A DNA stretch of 64,000 bases from Hemerocallis citrina (GCA_017893485.1 CM030364.1:251880731-251944730), one strand, 5' to 3'; counted from the first letter of the stretch, positions 12,620 to 23,790 are shown. Notes: generated from the letters alone by a model not told the origin. Made by a program: numbers and translations.

Positions 12620-15600
12620 ATTATTATTATTGGTTTGGCTTTGATTTTTCAAAGGTGTAACTAAGGTTTGAGAACTCGGTTTCGGTATTGGTTTCGGTCT
12701 TTTCAAAATATTTTAGTTTCGGGGAGTATCGTAAGTTTCGGTCCAAGTTTCGGTACATAGAAATACCTATACATGCTTTGTAAAACTATCTTTTTTAAAG
12801 GTTGTATCTTGATTTGTTAGGTTTGCATGTATAAAAGTTTAATACATAAAATGTTAAAGGGGTTATTTGAAAAGTTTACAAAAGTTAATTGGGTAAGAAC
12901 TGGGTCGGGTCTATTGTTGAGTAACCTGTTTGTCATTTCATAACCTGTTTTTGTAAAGCCCAAGTACCCCAACCAAATACTCAAACCCGGACCGTTTGCA
13001 ACCAAAAAAACAAAACCCTAATAAGTTGCTCATGTAAGTGGCACCTGCACAATGCTTCAGATTTGGAGATTGGGATGGAGAAAATCTTGTGTTAGGACAA
13101 GAAGAAAAAAAGGTATGCCATTTTACATTTTCTCCACAAATCCATCTCTCTATGCGACTTGATTTTCTTTTCCAAAATACCATCGATTTCAGTATTTATG
13201 CATGTTTTTGGATCTTTCTACTTCTATTTTTCTGTGTTTTCTATTGGTTTCGGCCAAAACCGATTTCTTGTGGTGAGTTTCGGACCGCTCCCCTTCGAAC
13301 CAAGTCCGAAACTACCGAAATCGGTACGTTTTAGCCTATACTTCTATCCATGGGTGTAGCAGTATTTATGCATGTAGATAGCTTTCCACTGTTTTAAATT
13401 TCGGTCGATACAACCAAAATTTCGGCCAAAATTTCGTTTCGGCAACCTTGCCGATACGAAATCACATATCTTATACTCCATACATTTTGGACCGAAATGT
13501 GTAGATTTCGGTCGAAATTGCCGAAGTATTGGCCAAAAATATTGCTAAAATTGCTAAAATATCGGCCGAAATAGACACTAATATTATTGAGAACATATAA
13601 CTTTTTTTTTGTTTTACCTTTTGCATATACGTCTTTCAATATATGACCTTAAGCTAAGATAATGTGAGAATTTCGTCTCTTTATTTGTTTTTGTATATGC
13701 AAAGTCAAGTAAGTATATTAACTAATTCATTTTTTCTAATCATTGGAAAATTCAATTTAGTTATATACTTATTTTACATTCTCTTTTATATTATTGTTAA
13801 ATTCTGTGAATATTTACCGTGATTGATTCATGTCATTAGTTACATTATACAATATTTTATATGATAAATAACATGTAGAACATATAATATCTTGTTTAGT
13901 TACAAAAAAACTATGTTTATTGGGTGTCCGAAATGAACATCCGATATGATCACATTTTTCCGAGATCTCCGATCCGAGACAACACCCCTTGCCTAGACGA
14001 GTCCAAAATCCTCATAATTTTAAAATCTTTTAACTTTCAACCATGGTTCAGTGATATGTAGTTGTAAGATAGCTTTTTATACATTTGAACATAAAATCCA
14101 AGTTTCTTGTGTTATGATATAATTGTGATCCACAATAATTCGTCCACATGACTATCTTCATGAAGGGATGGTGCATATGTTCAAGCCATAACAATTAGCA
14201 ATCAAGGTGCTCCTCATAATCACTATCAAAATCCTAAACACATGTGAAATAAATGCAACATCAAAAAGTTAAATCGATGCGAAGCTAAGTTCTTACTTCT
14301 TAGCCACGAAGTTCTTTCTAATACTTGAAAATTCATCAACATGGCAGTGCACTATGCAAATTATGGAGAAACCTAAATATATAGTAGATCAATATGTAAT
14401 CTCACTATCATAATTTGCGCAAGCATACTCCATAAAAGAAAAAAATTGAACTTCAATAGGAAACAAATAGAAACTTTTATGTTGAATTGAAGGTACAAAA
14501 GATGGAATGAAGGGCCTTTACGGGCAAAAGGTCCAAGTGTATCTTAAGCTTATTAGCACTGTTACTTCAAAATAAAAGAACTCAAAAATTGGATTGGTGG
14601 GAAACGTTTTTGTCAATGGAAATATCAACTTCTAAAGAGAAATAATGATTGCATGGAACTTGAATTTTGACTAAAATGACAAACAACTGGTCTTCGATAT
14701 AAACTTTTTTAACATTGTTTTAGTCAGAACCAAAAAAGTGCATGCTAGCAGTCTACTCTATACCCTACAAATATAAAAAGAAAGAACTCTAGACCACCAA
14801 AACTAAGACCATATCCTATTTAAACTCTATAATTGGTATAATTTATTAAAGAAAAGATAACAACCAATTGCTTGTAGGTGTTGAATAAATTGGTCCCAAA
14901 CAATTCAACAAAGTAGATTAGGACATTTTCAAACTTCATAGATTAAGTTTGGACTCCAATTTTATGCATATGATAGAATATCGATGCTGTAACACAATTA
15001 CTATCCAGTGCAAGAGGTAAAATACCCTATACAATCAAATGATCATTCAGCATAAATCTGGCAGCAAAAGAATAAGTGGATCAACTGCCTCTTTACATAT
15101 TTATTCAGATACTTTGTTCCTTAAAAAATTGAAAGAGAAAAGAGGTAGAGAGGAACAGAGGAATTTCATCTACTCTCATCATTTTTTTATTACATCCAGT
15201 ACTCTTCTCTAGTCTAGCATAGATCAATGGTATTGCCAATTGTTCAATCATAGCTTCACATGAGGTTTGCTTGCACAATCATTTACATGGTGATGACAAG
15301 TTAATAACAAAGTTCTAAATGCTACTTTTTCCTATATGGTGCTCAAAGGCTACAAGAGTTGAACCAGTGATTCCATAGAAACATAACCCATTTGCATCCC
15401 TTGACCTTTTTCTTACGAGCTTACGCTTTACAGTAGGAAAGAATACCTTCTTTGGAATTGAAGACAACTTCGCATTATATCAATGTTCATTTTGCAATAG
15501 TAGTACTATAAAAATTGGTTACACCAAGGTTTTCAAACTAAAATACAACTGGTGTCTCTTCAGAGCAATGAAACATTGTTGACTCATGTTGACATGCACA

Positions 15601-16760
15601 ATTTTTACCCTTCCTTCCAAATTAGATTAATTTCTCCTTTGAGCTCATCCCAGGGGAAGCCTCACAAATAAAGTCCTTCAGCTAAAATCTTGAGATTAAT
15701 ACCCAATCCTCCCTAACACTGCTACTCTCACCAAAAGAAACATTGTTAATTTGTTTGGATGATCCTTACTGGTATGTGCGGATGCCTCAAGTGGAGCGAT
15801 GCTTATGGCGTAATGTGTGATCACAAAAACCCATAAAATTGAAGAAAAGTTCATAAGACAGCTACGCGATTGGCCATGTTTAATAGCATGCATTATGGCT
15901 CACGATGTCAGGCAATAACGAAACAAGCCCAAAATAAAGGTGTAATTACAAAAGACATCAGAAATAAGAGGCAGCTCCAATTGGAAATATAATGAGGCGG
16001 AACTAGTTCAGATCATGGGGCCATGCGCAACGAAGTCCAGTAATGTCACTTACGAAGAAAAACCAAAGATCAGAGTCAAGGAAGAAGAGATGCCTATTTG
16101 AACACTTAATGGAGTTGGAATACAGCAGTCGCCTAGTTGCTAGCCTAACGGCAAAGATAACAGCCCTCAATTGAGCTACAATGAGAGAAAAAACTCGTGT
16201 GCTTCACCCAGGAGATTCGTACAAAAACTGGTTAGCATCACTAAGACATAGTTGTAATCACTCTAGTTCCTCAATAAGATAAAGTTATTGTTATCAAAAG
16301 TTAATCTTTTCGAGCGAATTCGCAAAACTTATAAGAAGATGGACGGAAATGTGCCATTCAAATCCAAACCAATCTAACTGAAGTAATCACTAATGTGAAA
16401 AAGTCAAACTAACTAATTTTCGATCCAATTATAGACATTTTCAAATCTAAACCCCTAAATTTAAATATATATAAATATATTAAAAAAAACTCACTTGAGG
16501 ATTCGAAGATCGGAGAGATTCCTTGGAACTCGGAGGATCCGACCGTAGTCAGCCCTCGGCATGGTTTGATAAATGCACAAAAGTCCGACGGAGAAGATGA
16601 CGAAGACGGATACGGCGGCCGCCAGCTCATACCGAGACAACGGAAACCTAACGTCCGACCTCGGCTTCTTGCTCGTCGGCGAGTCCTCTCCATCACCGCT
16701 TCCGGCGCTCTCCTCGTCTCGACCGCCGACGGCGCCGACCGCCACCCGCGCCGACGCCAT
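7134..16760 (-). CDS. TMEM41/VTT-domain (DedA, SNARE-associated) ER membrane protein, four exons
   Basis: Exons join as 16760-16495, 10241-9971, 9872-9702 and 7265-7134, giving 840 bp and 279 aa plus TAA. All three introns are GT-AG and the phases match. Residues 1-45 are polar and Ser/Asp-rich, and TM1 is about 46-64. The conserved core has the glycine/alanine-rich 'GTIFMSLLAGALFGVVKG' (121-138), further hydrophobic segments at 108-150, 'RITPTLPN' (R195, P198, P201, N202) and a final segment at 253-271 before a basic KRKR tail. This is the VTT/SNARE-associated Golgi domain. The family includes TMEM41B and VMP1, ER lipid scramblases that act in autophagy and lipid distribution; plants keep several poorly studied homologues. 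The start at 16760 is the first ATG; an upstream TTG at 16763 was not used. The 5' UTR is pyrimidine-rich. A transposon stack begins at 16938, about 180 bp upstream. No disabling change is visible, so it is probably functional. Confidence 0.93.
7266..9701 (-). other. Intron 3 of the TMEM41-like gene (2.4 kb)
   Basis: AT-rich intron with donor GTAAGT after the ACCGTCAGA codons and acceptor CTGCAG before GCTGGC. Short open frames inside (for example 8569-8883) have no recognisable homology and no codon bias. I saw no transposon boundary here. Confidence 0.85.
12325..12475 (-). mobile_element. tRNA-derived SINE-like sequence
   Basis: On the minus strand a 'gaggtcgagtggtaag' A-box-like motif is followed about 35 bp later by 'ggtgttcgaattcc', a near-consensus RNA polymerase III B box. 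The sequence ends in an A-rich tail with CAAA interruptions (12325-12360). This is the order and spacing of a plant tRNA-derived SINE head. No TSD was confirmed and the length is approximate. Confidence 0.5.
12580..12631 (+). repeat. TA then ATT microsatellite
   Basis: About 17 TA units run straight into six or so ATT units, preceded by two imperfect 'ctaccactacatata' copies. Confidence 0.9.
12660..13580. repeat. TTTCGGT-rich interspersed repeat, unclassified
   Basis: The short motif tttcggt or its complement occurs more than a dozen times in two clusters (12675-12760 and 13245-13580), in both orientations, including stretches such as 'aatttcggccaaaatttcg'. The clusters look like the two ends of one unclassified non-autonomous repeat, but no TIR or TSD could be defined. 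Confidence 0.35.
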
Positions 16761-17017
16761 CAAGATTCGCGCCTGGATCTCAGCTGGTGCGTGGTTTGCA
16801 TCAAGATTCGGTACTGGATCTTTTGGGGAGAGGGAGTTGGGGTTTGGGATTTGGAGGGGCGAGAATGAGATGTGAGAAGGAGGAAGGAGTATAGGAGTAA
16901 CGGAGGTGGTGTAGGGTGTTACCGTGAGGTGTTTTTCGATTTTTTTCGCAAAATAGACAACTCGTAGTTCCCAACTGCGTCCTATTCTTTTTTGTTGACG
17001 CAGTTGGCAAATGCGGT

Positions 17018-17600
17018 TGATGCGGTTTGTTTTTGGGAGACATGTGAATGCACTAGGTGTGAGTTCTTATTCGATTTGTATTGGTGGAGGAAGCTCCGGT
17101 GCAGCCGACCCTCAGCCGGGCGAACGGTATGGAAGTAAGCGGTAGTGAGGTGGAGGCTGGATGCTCGGTTCGGATCAGGAGGCTCGAATCCGAGGTCTCG
17201 TGTACCTGCAGACGGTCTAGAAACACCGGGGTTGGTCGCGGTGGCAGACCCTCCGACGATCTAGTCAGCTACTGAGATAGAGTAACAGTAATTAGAGTTT
17301 GAGTGGGAAAAGATTGATTACCTGGATCAAGGGGTAGGGGTCTGGTATTTATAGGAGAGCCCAACCGGGTCTGGACCCGTTTGGGGCCGGGTCTGGACCC
17401 GGTTGCCCGTGAAATTGAAGCGGTGGAAACCCGGACGGTATAGGGCTGACGTGGCAGGGGCCCGGGCGGTATAGGGCTGACGTGGCAGAGGCCCGAGCGG
17501 TTTTCCGGTGTTGACGTGGCGGATTTGGATGATCTGGAGGTGCGCGTATTCTGAAGGGATCCTGTGGCCCAGGAGGGGCCACGTCATCTGACCCATATCA
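17018..17600 (-). repeat. 3' LTR of Gypsy A
   Basis: Matches the LTR at 31249-31832. A polypurine-like tract sits next to it at about 17601-17616 (minus-strand AGGAGTGTGGGGCTTG), the expected plus-strand priming site. Confidence 0.9.
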
Positions 17601-17789
17601 CAAGCCCCACACTCCTGGAGGGCTGGGGGAACCAGCCGTGTAGGAGTGCTTTTTTGCCTCTGCAGGGAGAGCATGGTGGAGAGTGTGGTGAGAAAGTAGG
17701 ATCTGCCATTCCCAGAAGAGGCCGGGGGTAGGAGGAAGGGATCCCTCATTGGAGTTTGCGCAGGACGCCGTGTAGAAGGGTCGGAGCGA

Positions 17790-18360
17790 CGCTTGCCGAG
17801 CCTTAGGGTCGGCAGACGAGCCCAAAGGGTCGGCGGACGATCCTCTCGCTAGTCGGAAGAGCGAGGGGACGTCGGTGCTTGTCCGATTGGAGCTCGGTTT
17901 GCCGAGCGTTTGGGGTCGGTAGAGGAGCTCCGAGGGTCGGCAGGCGATCCTCTCGCTAGTTGGAAGAGCGAGGGGATGACGAGGTCTGTCCGATTGAAGC
18001 TCGGTTTGCCGAGCGTCTGGGGTCGGTAGAGGAGCTCCGAGGATCGGTAGACGGTCCTCTTGCTAGTTGGAAGAGCGAGGGGACGTCGGGGTTTGTTCGA
18101 TCGGAGCTCGATTTGCCGAGCATTTGGGGTCGGTAGAGGAGCTCCGAGGGTCGACAGACGATCCTTTTGCTAGTTGGAAGAGCGAGGGGACGTCGAGGTC
18201 TGTTCGATTGAAGCTCAGTTTGCCAAGCGTCTGGGGTCGGTAGAAGAGCTCCGAGGGTCGGCAGACGATCCTCTCGCTAGTTGGAAGAGCGAGGGGACGT
18301 CGAGGTTTGTTCGATTGGCGCTCGGTTTGCCGAGCGTTTGGGGTCGGCAGACGAGCCCCC
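17790..18360 (+). repeat. Tandem array, period about 107 bp, five copies (Gypsy A)
   Basis: The marker 'cctctcgctagttggaagag' (with small changes) recurs at about 17841, 17948, 18056, 18162 and 18268, with a sixth isolated copy near 18613. Each unit also holds 'gctcggtttgccgagcgt'. There are no spacers between copies. Confidence 0.85.
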
Positions 18361-19095
18361 TGCTTGGTGGACAGAGGAGGGTTTTTGGGGCTCGCGATGC
18401 CATTTGAGCTCCGAGCCCCTTGTGAGTGGAGGATGTTATTGGGGGCTTGTGGTGCCATCCGAGCTCCGAGCCCCCCGTGAATAGGGGATGGCTCTGGGGC
18501 TCGCGCTTCCATCCGAGGTCCGAGCCCCCACACTTGGTAGCAGTGACTTAATGACTTCATTGTGTTTGATGTTTTTAGAAGTCTTGATGACTGGCGTTGG
18601 TGACTGGTCCGATCCTCTCGCTAGTTGGAAGAGCGAGGGGATGTCGAGGTTTGGTGAGCTGGAGCTCGGTTTGTCGAGCTTTTGAGGGTCGACAGACGAT
18701 CTCCTACTTGTGGGATAGAGGGAGGTTTTGGGGCTCGCGATTCCATCCAAGTTTCGAGCCTCCTTGAGGAGAGGAGGGTGCTTTAGGGGCTGGAGGTGTC
18801 ATCCGAGCTCCGAGCCCCCTATGAATGGGGGATGACTCTGGGGCTCGCGGTGTCATCTGAGCTCCGAGCCCGCTGGGCATAAGGGATGAATCTGGGGCTC
18901 GCGGTTTCATCCGAGCTCCGAGCCCTCTGGGAATAGGGGATGACTCTGGGGCTCGCGGTGTCATCCGAGCTCCGAGCCCGTTGTGAAAAAGGGATGATTC
19001 TGGGGCTCGCGGTGTCATCCGAGATCCGTGCCCCCTGTGAAAAGGGGATGATTCTGGGGCTCGCGGTGTCATCCGAGCTCCGAGCCTTCTGGAAA
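18361..19095 (+). repeat. Tandem array, period about 55-60 bp (Gypsy A)
   Basis: About ten copies of a unit built on 'ggggctcgcggtgtcatccg' and 'agctccgagcccc', interrupted at 18530-18720 by part of the 107-bp unit. The unit is itself partly palindromic (GGCTCG...CGAGCC). Confidence 0.8.
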
Positions 19096-19625
19096 TAGGG
19101 GAGGAGGTGTGGCTCGTGATACCATCCGAGCTCCGACCCTTCTGTGAAATAGAATGGGAAATGTGGCTCGCGATACCATCCGAGTGTCGACCCTTCTGTG
19201 AAATAGTAGAGGAATTGCGGCTCGCAATACCATCCGAGCGTTGACCATTCTGTGAAATAGAATGGGAAATGTGGCTCGCGATACCATCCGAGCGTCGACC
19301 CTTCTGTGAAATAGTAGAGGAATTGCGGCTCGCGATACCATCCGAGCGTTGACCATTCTGTGAAATAGAATGGGAAATGTGGCTCGCGATACCATCCGAG
19401 CGTCGACCCTTCAGTGAAATAGTAGAGGAATTGCGGCTCGCGATACCATCCGAACGTCGACCATTCTGTGAAATAGAATGGGAAATGTGGCTCGCGATAC
19501 CATCCGAGCGTCGACCCTTCTGTGAAATAGAAGATGAATTACGGCTCGCGATACCATCCGAGCGTCGACCCTTCTGTGAAATAGAAGAGGAATTGTGGCT
19601 CGCGATGCTATCCGAGCTCCGGGCT
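19096..19625 (+). repeat. Tandem array, period 60 bp, about nine copies (Gypsy A)
   Basis: Units of 'gtggctcgcgataccatccg' plus 'agcgtcgacccttctgtgaaa', alternating between two slightly different versions, so the higher-order period is 120 bp. The array ends about 75 bp before the conserved promoter of the accessory gene. Confidence 0.85.
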
Positions 19626-19700
19626 TCCTTGATTTGTCGAAAAAGTCTGCTGTGTCGGGATAAGGACTGGGGAGAGTTTGGGTAATTCTACGCCCATTGC

Positions 19701-19823
19701 TGACGTCAGGAGCACAAGGATCGAAGTGCCTCCAGATCGTAACGGCTGTTATATCTTGATGGTCAAGATCCAACGGCCAAATCTTTATTGTGGAAATCGA
19801 GGAGTCGCTTTCTCCTTATAAAT
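19701..19823 (+). promoter_or_regulatory. Promoter of the opposite-strand accessory gene (Gypsy A)
   Basis: The palindrome TGACGTCA (19701-19708), a bZIP/CRE-type site, is followed by 'gatccaacggccaaatcttt' and a TATA box TATAAAT (19817-19823), then a C/T-rich leader and ATG at 19964. The same elements in the same order and spacing precede the homologous gene in element B (49541-49662), though the arrays around them differ. Confidence 0.7.
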
Positions 19824-19963
19824 CCCCTCCCCCCCTCACATTTTTCTCCTTCATTTCTTTACTCTCACTTTCCAACTTTTACTAGAACAGGGTTTTACCT
19901 CCCGTCGGAGACTTTTTCGGTGGTCGCACAGTTCACGCTTCAGGTTAGTATTTCTATTTAGTA

Positions 19964-22434
19964 ATGTCGCGCGCTCAGTCCGGATCCGAGGCTAACTCGT
20001 CGGGCCGCTCCGCGAAGAAATCCAAGTCAGAGACGTCCTCGTCCCTCAGTATGTACAAGGTGAAGCAAGAGGTCCTGACAGACCCTGGGCCGAACAGTGG
20101 TGACGATGTAGTCTTCGTAGTGTCGCCACTGAGATCTCGGAGGCCGGGAAAGGAGCCTGTGGATGAGGGCGAAGAGGAGGAGGATGTGGAAGAGGGGGAT
20201 GACGGAGATGAGGGGGATGACGAAGATGAGGGGGATCAGGAGGATCAGGGCGCCGAAGATGAGGAGGAAGGTGATGAGGGCCCAGAGGGTTAGGATACCG
20301 AAGGTGAGGATGAAAACGAGGAGGATGAGGACCCCGAGGGTCAAGGCGCCCTTGATGACGAGGATGATGGAGATGAAGGAGAGGGCGCTCGAGAAGGCAC
20401 TCAAGAAGGAAGGCAGGTCGGGGTCGGAGATGACCTTCCGCCTCTCCTGCCTCTGTCGACGCCGTCTCCCAAGAGGAAGACTCGCCCTTGCCGTAAGAAG
20501 AGGGTGTTGACTATCCCGGATAGTCCATCTACTCGGATGAATATGCCCCTAGGCCGGGGCTCGAGTTTCCCCGTGTCTCCTGCAAAAATCCAGGGTCGAT
20601 TCAGATGTATCCTGATGATATCAAAGACATCAAACCTATCCCTCCTGTGCCGGGTGAAGAGAGCCGAGTGAAGATTCGAATGGACGGCATCTCGTGAAGG
20701 CGGATTATCTCCACATTCTGAGGGCTGCCTACTTCATTTCGCGGGAGTTCGAAGTCTTCATTCCCAGCCCCGGCATTCGCCCCACCACGGTTCTCGTGCC
20801 GGGCTACTGTATGTTTCCTTAGGACGCCTTTCTCTCGGGCTTAAGGCTGCCCCTGCATCCCTTCGTCAAGAGGGTTCTGAATTGGGCGAAGCTATGCCCC
20901 ATGCAGTATGACCCAAACTCTTGAAAGCACTTGATCTGCTTCATTCTGAGGTGTCAAGAGAAGGGAAGGGGGTGAAGCCGAGGTTGACGTACTTCCGAGC
21001 TATCCTAGGGATCAGTTCGCTCGGAGATTAGGAGGGGATTTTCTACTTCTCGCCCAAGCCGCACAAGAAGATCATGCACGACCATCCGGATTTCATCAAG
21101 GGGTGGAAAGAGAAGTATTTCGTGGTTCGGAGTGAGAAGTCTTGGGGAATACCAACCATGTGGAATTTCTTCAAACCGAACCACAAGCCTCCGAAGTGAA
21201 GCGACTTGACAGCTAAGGAGTGGAAGACGGTGGAGAAGATAGTAGGGGGGCACAGTATCGTGTGGCCTCGAGTAACCGAGCTGCACCTTGCCCGGGCCGG
21301 ACTGAGCCCTGCCGACCCTAGTATGTTTCTTTCCGAATTTTGCATCTTTCTGCCTCCGTGTTAACGTTAGCCTTTCTTCTTTCATTTCCGCAGGGATGAC
21401 TTCTCAATAGGTGGACGACAGGCGGGCGTTGCTGGCCGTCACCGAGAAGGCGAGGGCGGAGAAGAGGAAGAAGGCCGAGCAGGAGAGGCTGGCGGCCGAG
21501 CAGGAGAAGCTGGCTGCCCAGGCTGGGGGGTCCGCCAAGGGGCCGGCCCCGGTAACCCGAGAAGCCTTCTCCGGCGAAGAGGGCCAAGAAGAATCACCCC
21601 CATATGTCGAGGGCAGCTCGGGATGCTGGGGGTAGCTCGGGCAAGACCGTTGAAGCCCCGGGAAAAAGGCTTCCACCACCACGGCCTACCGCCGAACAGA
21701 TGGTGAGCCAGCAGGGGCTTCGGCCCTTTGCCCCTGATTGGTCGATCGTGCAGGGGGATTCTCTGCTCGATGGACCCGTAGCGATTGAATTTGTTACGAA
21801 GGCCGCCACCGAGCGCGATCGGATGGCTCTGGCGGGGCAGACGGCGGACCAGGCCTTCATGTGGTGGTCCCAAGCGCACATCTCGGTGAGTTATTTTGGC
21901 CCCACTTTTCTTTTCTGGTTTTGATCTTGGTGAAATTTTTTCTGATCTTTTCCCCCTCGGACAGGTGATGCTCCATGGTCAACACTTCCAAAAGTGCTTG
22001 GAGAAGGAGATCTACATCGAGAGGAGGAACGCGGAGAAGTACTTCTGTGAGCTGAACAAGGCTACGGACGATCTGAAAGAGGCTCAGACTATGGTGACTG
22101 TCCACGAGGCCCAGATAGCCCGCTCTCCGACATCCACAAGGCGGATGTGGATCGTCTCAAGGAGGAGGCGGAGAAGGGGCGGAAGGCCCTGAAGAGGATG
22201 GAGGCGGCCTCGGCGGAAGCCCTGATTATGGCGCAGGACAAGGCGTATGATCAGGCCAAGGCGCACTTCAAGCAGATATACCCAGAGCAGAGCGTGGACC
22301 ACCTCTACTATGGTTGGCAGGTGAACCTTCCACCGACCCCGGGTGGCGACGAGACGGGGGGCGTCCCGGCTGAAGATGAGGTGCCACCCTCCCTCAAGAA
22401 TAGATTAGTTTTTTTCTTTTTGTTTTTGATGTAA
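19964..22434 (+). pseudogene. Opposite-strand accessory gene of Gypsy A ('putative gypsy type transposon' family)
   Basis: Runs against gag-pol. Exon 1 (19964-21320) starts 'MSRAQSGSEANSSGRSAKKS', then an acidic Glu/Asp tract (about residues 65-110), then a region resembling the plant family named putative gypsy type transposon (PF04195, from memory): 'PNSWKHLICFILRC'-like and 'GWKEKYFVVRSEKSW' segments. Intron 1 is 21321-21393 and intron 2 is 21886-21964, both GT-AG and both conserved in element B. Exon 2 is Lys/Glu/Ala-rich; exon 3 is coiled-coil ('LEKEIYIERRNAEKYFCELN' onward) ending near a PPTPGG segment. Exon 1 has an in-frame TAG at 20291 and several frameshifts after 20500, so this copy is broken. 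Tat-lineage elements are known to carry antisense extra ORFs between pol and the 3' LTR. Function unknown. Confidence 0.75.
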
Positions 22435-22575
22435 ATGCCTCGAGCGGACTGGCCACCGCGGCTTTTGTATCAACTTTTTTGAAAGAAATGAAATATACTC
22501 TTTTTTGGGCCAAGGCTTCGTGACTTGTGCATTTTTCTCGCTCTCTTTGTGATTGTTTTTCTTGTCCTTGGATAG
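22435..22575 (+). other. Spacer between the accessory gene and its downstream coiled-coil exon
   Basis: Contains 'gcggactggccaccg', conserved in B at 56149, then a T-rich pyrimidine run ending in 'gatag' before 22576. It reads like a 3' UTR or an intron, and the same layout is found in B. Confidence 0.5.
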
Positions 22576-23019
22576 ACGCACGATACCTTGGGAGCCGGCC
22601 CGGTTTCTGCCGAGGTATCTCGAGTCCGAGCAGGGAAGGAAGCTATGGAAGTGGCTCTGGCTCGCCAGCGAAAACAGGCTCGTGATCGAGCGGCCGCTAT
22701 AAATTACTTCACAAATAAGTCTAGGGAGCTCAGTCTGGAGGTGGCTCGTCTGAAGAAAGCTATAGCCGACCGGAACTGGTGGGAAATCGAGACGGACTGG
22801 TCCATCTCGGATGCCTCGAGCGGGCGGTCAGCTTCGGAGTCTTTCCTTCGCGAGGCTGTGGTTGAGAAAGAGCTGGAGATCCAAAGGCTAAAGTTGGTGT
22901 TGGGCGCGGGTCTGATCGAGGAGGCGAGCAACTCCACGCCGGGGCGGTCTCCGACTTTCTTATTTGAAGCAGCCCAGCCAAATGACGCAGGAAGCTCGAT
23001 GGCAGGAGTCTCTTCCTAG
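22576..23019 (+). CDS. Coiled-coil exon or small gene downstream of the accessory gene (Gypsy A)
   Basis: Open reading to TAG at 23017-23019, about 145 aa. It contains 'NYFTNKSRELSLEVARLKKA', 'IADRNWWEIETDWSISDASS' and 'SFLREAVVEKELEIQRLKLV', all conserved in B at 56406-56783. It follows a pyrimidine-rich stretch ending in AG, so it may be a further exon of the accessory gene or a separate gene. The heptad pattern of Leu/Ala predicts a coiled coil. An A/T-rich poly(A)-signal-like stretch with 'aatgagtaataataa' follows at 23141. In A it is uninterrupted; in B it has a TGA where A has CGA (Arg). I do not recognise the family. Confidence 0.6.
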   Translation, partial: THDTLGAGPVSAEVSRVRAGKEAMEVALARQRKQARDRAAAINYFTNKSRELSLEVARLKKAIADRNWWEIETDWSISDASSGRSASESFLREAVVEKELEIQRLKLVLGAGLIEEASNSTPGRSPTFLFEAAQPNDAGSSMAGVSS

Positions 23020-23439
23020 GTCGGTCCGGCCGAGCGTGAGAGGGGCCCTGAAGGAAGCGCCGAGTTTGAGTTTTTAAGCCGAGTGTGAGTGAGTTGCAAG
23101 TTGTTCTTTGTATTTGTACCGACTTTCATTGAGTTGTAAGAAATGAGTAATAATAAGAATATTTGATTTTCTGAACTTTGATTGTCTCGGTTGCCGAAGG
23201 TGGTTGACGTGCTTGTTGCGAAGGGTCGTCGCCGAGGTGACTTGGTGCAACGGGCGCATATGCAGTGGCGTATCGCCTGTCGATAAGTCATTAATAGCGA
23301 CGTTTCGCCTTCCCATGAATATTTATGGCGACGTTTCGCCTTCCGCCGTTTCGCATTCCCAGATGCCATAACTGCGCACCTCAGGGGGCTATATAATCCC
23401 CACTCTCCCTTGTTGGTTGTTAAGAAGTGAGAGTGACCG

Positions 23440-23790
23440 ATCTGTCGCTTGACTTAGGTGCCTGCCGAGGGTGGGCGCCCTGAAATTAATATTTTTCCGA
23501 GGGCTCCGGATTGGAGGCACACCAATCACTCTCGAACAATTCGGGGTTTGGGCCTCGAGCGCCGTAAGACCCTGGGTTGTTCGTTGGTGAGTGGTGGGCC
23601 ATCCAATTGGTTCAGAGGCTCAGAGAGAACCGAGGGTCGGTGGCTCCCCTGCCGTCCTCGAACAGTTCGGGGTTTCGGCTTGTGAAAGCGGTAAACCCCG
23701 AGTTGTTCGCGGGCGAGAGAAGGGCCGACCAATCGACTCAAAGTTCGGAGCATCTGCCGAAGGCGGATGCCCTAAACCTTAATAAAAAAT
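23440..23790 (+). repeat. Degenerate tandem repeat, period about 120 bp (Gypsy A)
   Basis: Two to three copies of a unit with 'ctcgaacarttcggggtttbgg' and 'ccccgagttgttcg'. Its counterpart in B is at 57150-57620. Confidence 0.65.

Larger units (their letters stand above)
10242..16494 (-). other. Intron 1 of the TMEM41-like gene (6.25 kb)
   Basis: Starts GTGAGT after exon 1 and ends TTTTGCAG before exon 2. It is AT-rich and holds a SINE-like sequence (12325-12475), a TA/ATT microsatellite (12580-12631) and a TTTCGGT-rich stretch (12660-13580). The parts at 10300-12300 and 13600-16400 show nothing I can name. Confidence 0.85.

Noticed and set aside
16761..16763. TTG start for the TMEM41-like protein
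   Set aside because: The next codon is ATG (16760), the normal plant start; the extra residue is not needed.
16566..16875. Two 100-aa plus-strand ORFs
   Set aside because: Antisense to exon 1 and 5' UTR of the TMEM41-like gene, whose coding frame is well supported by homology and splice phases.
18063..18560. 165-aa minus-strand open frame
   Set aside because: Lies in the 107-bp array of Gypsy A and repeats with it.
20027..20404. 125-aa minus-strand hydrophobic ORF
   Set aside because: Antisense shadow of the acidic tract of the accessory gene (GAG/GAT codons read backwards give Leu/Ile).
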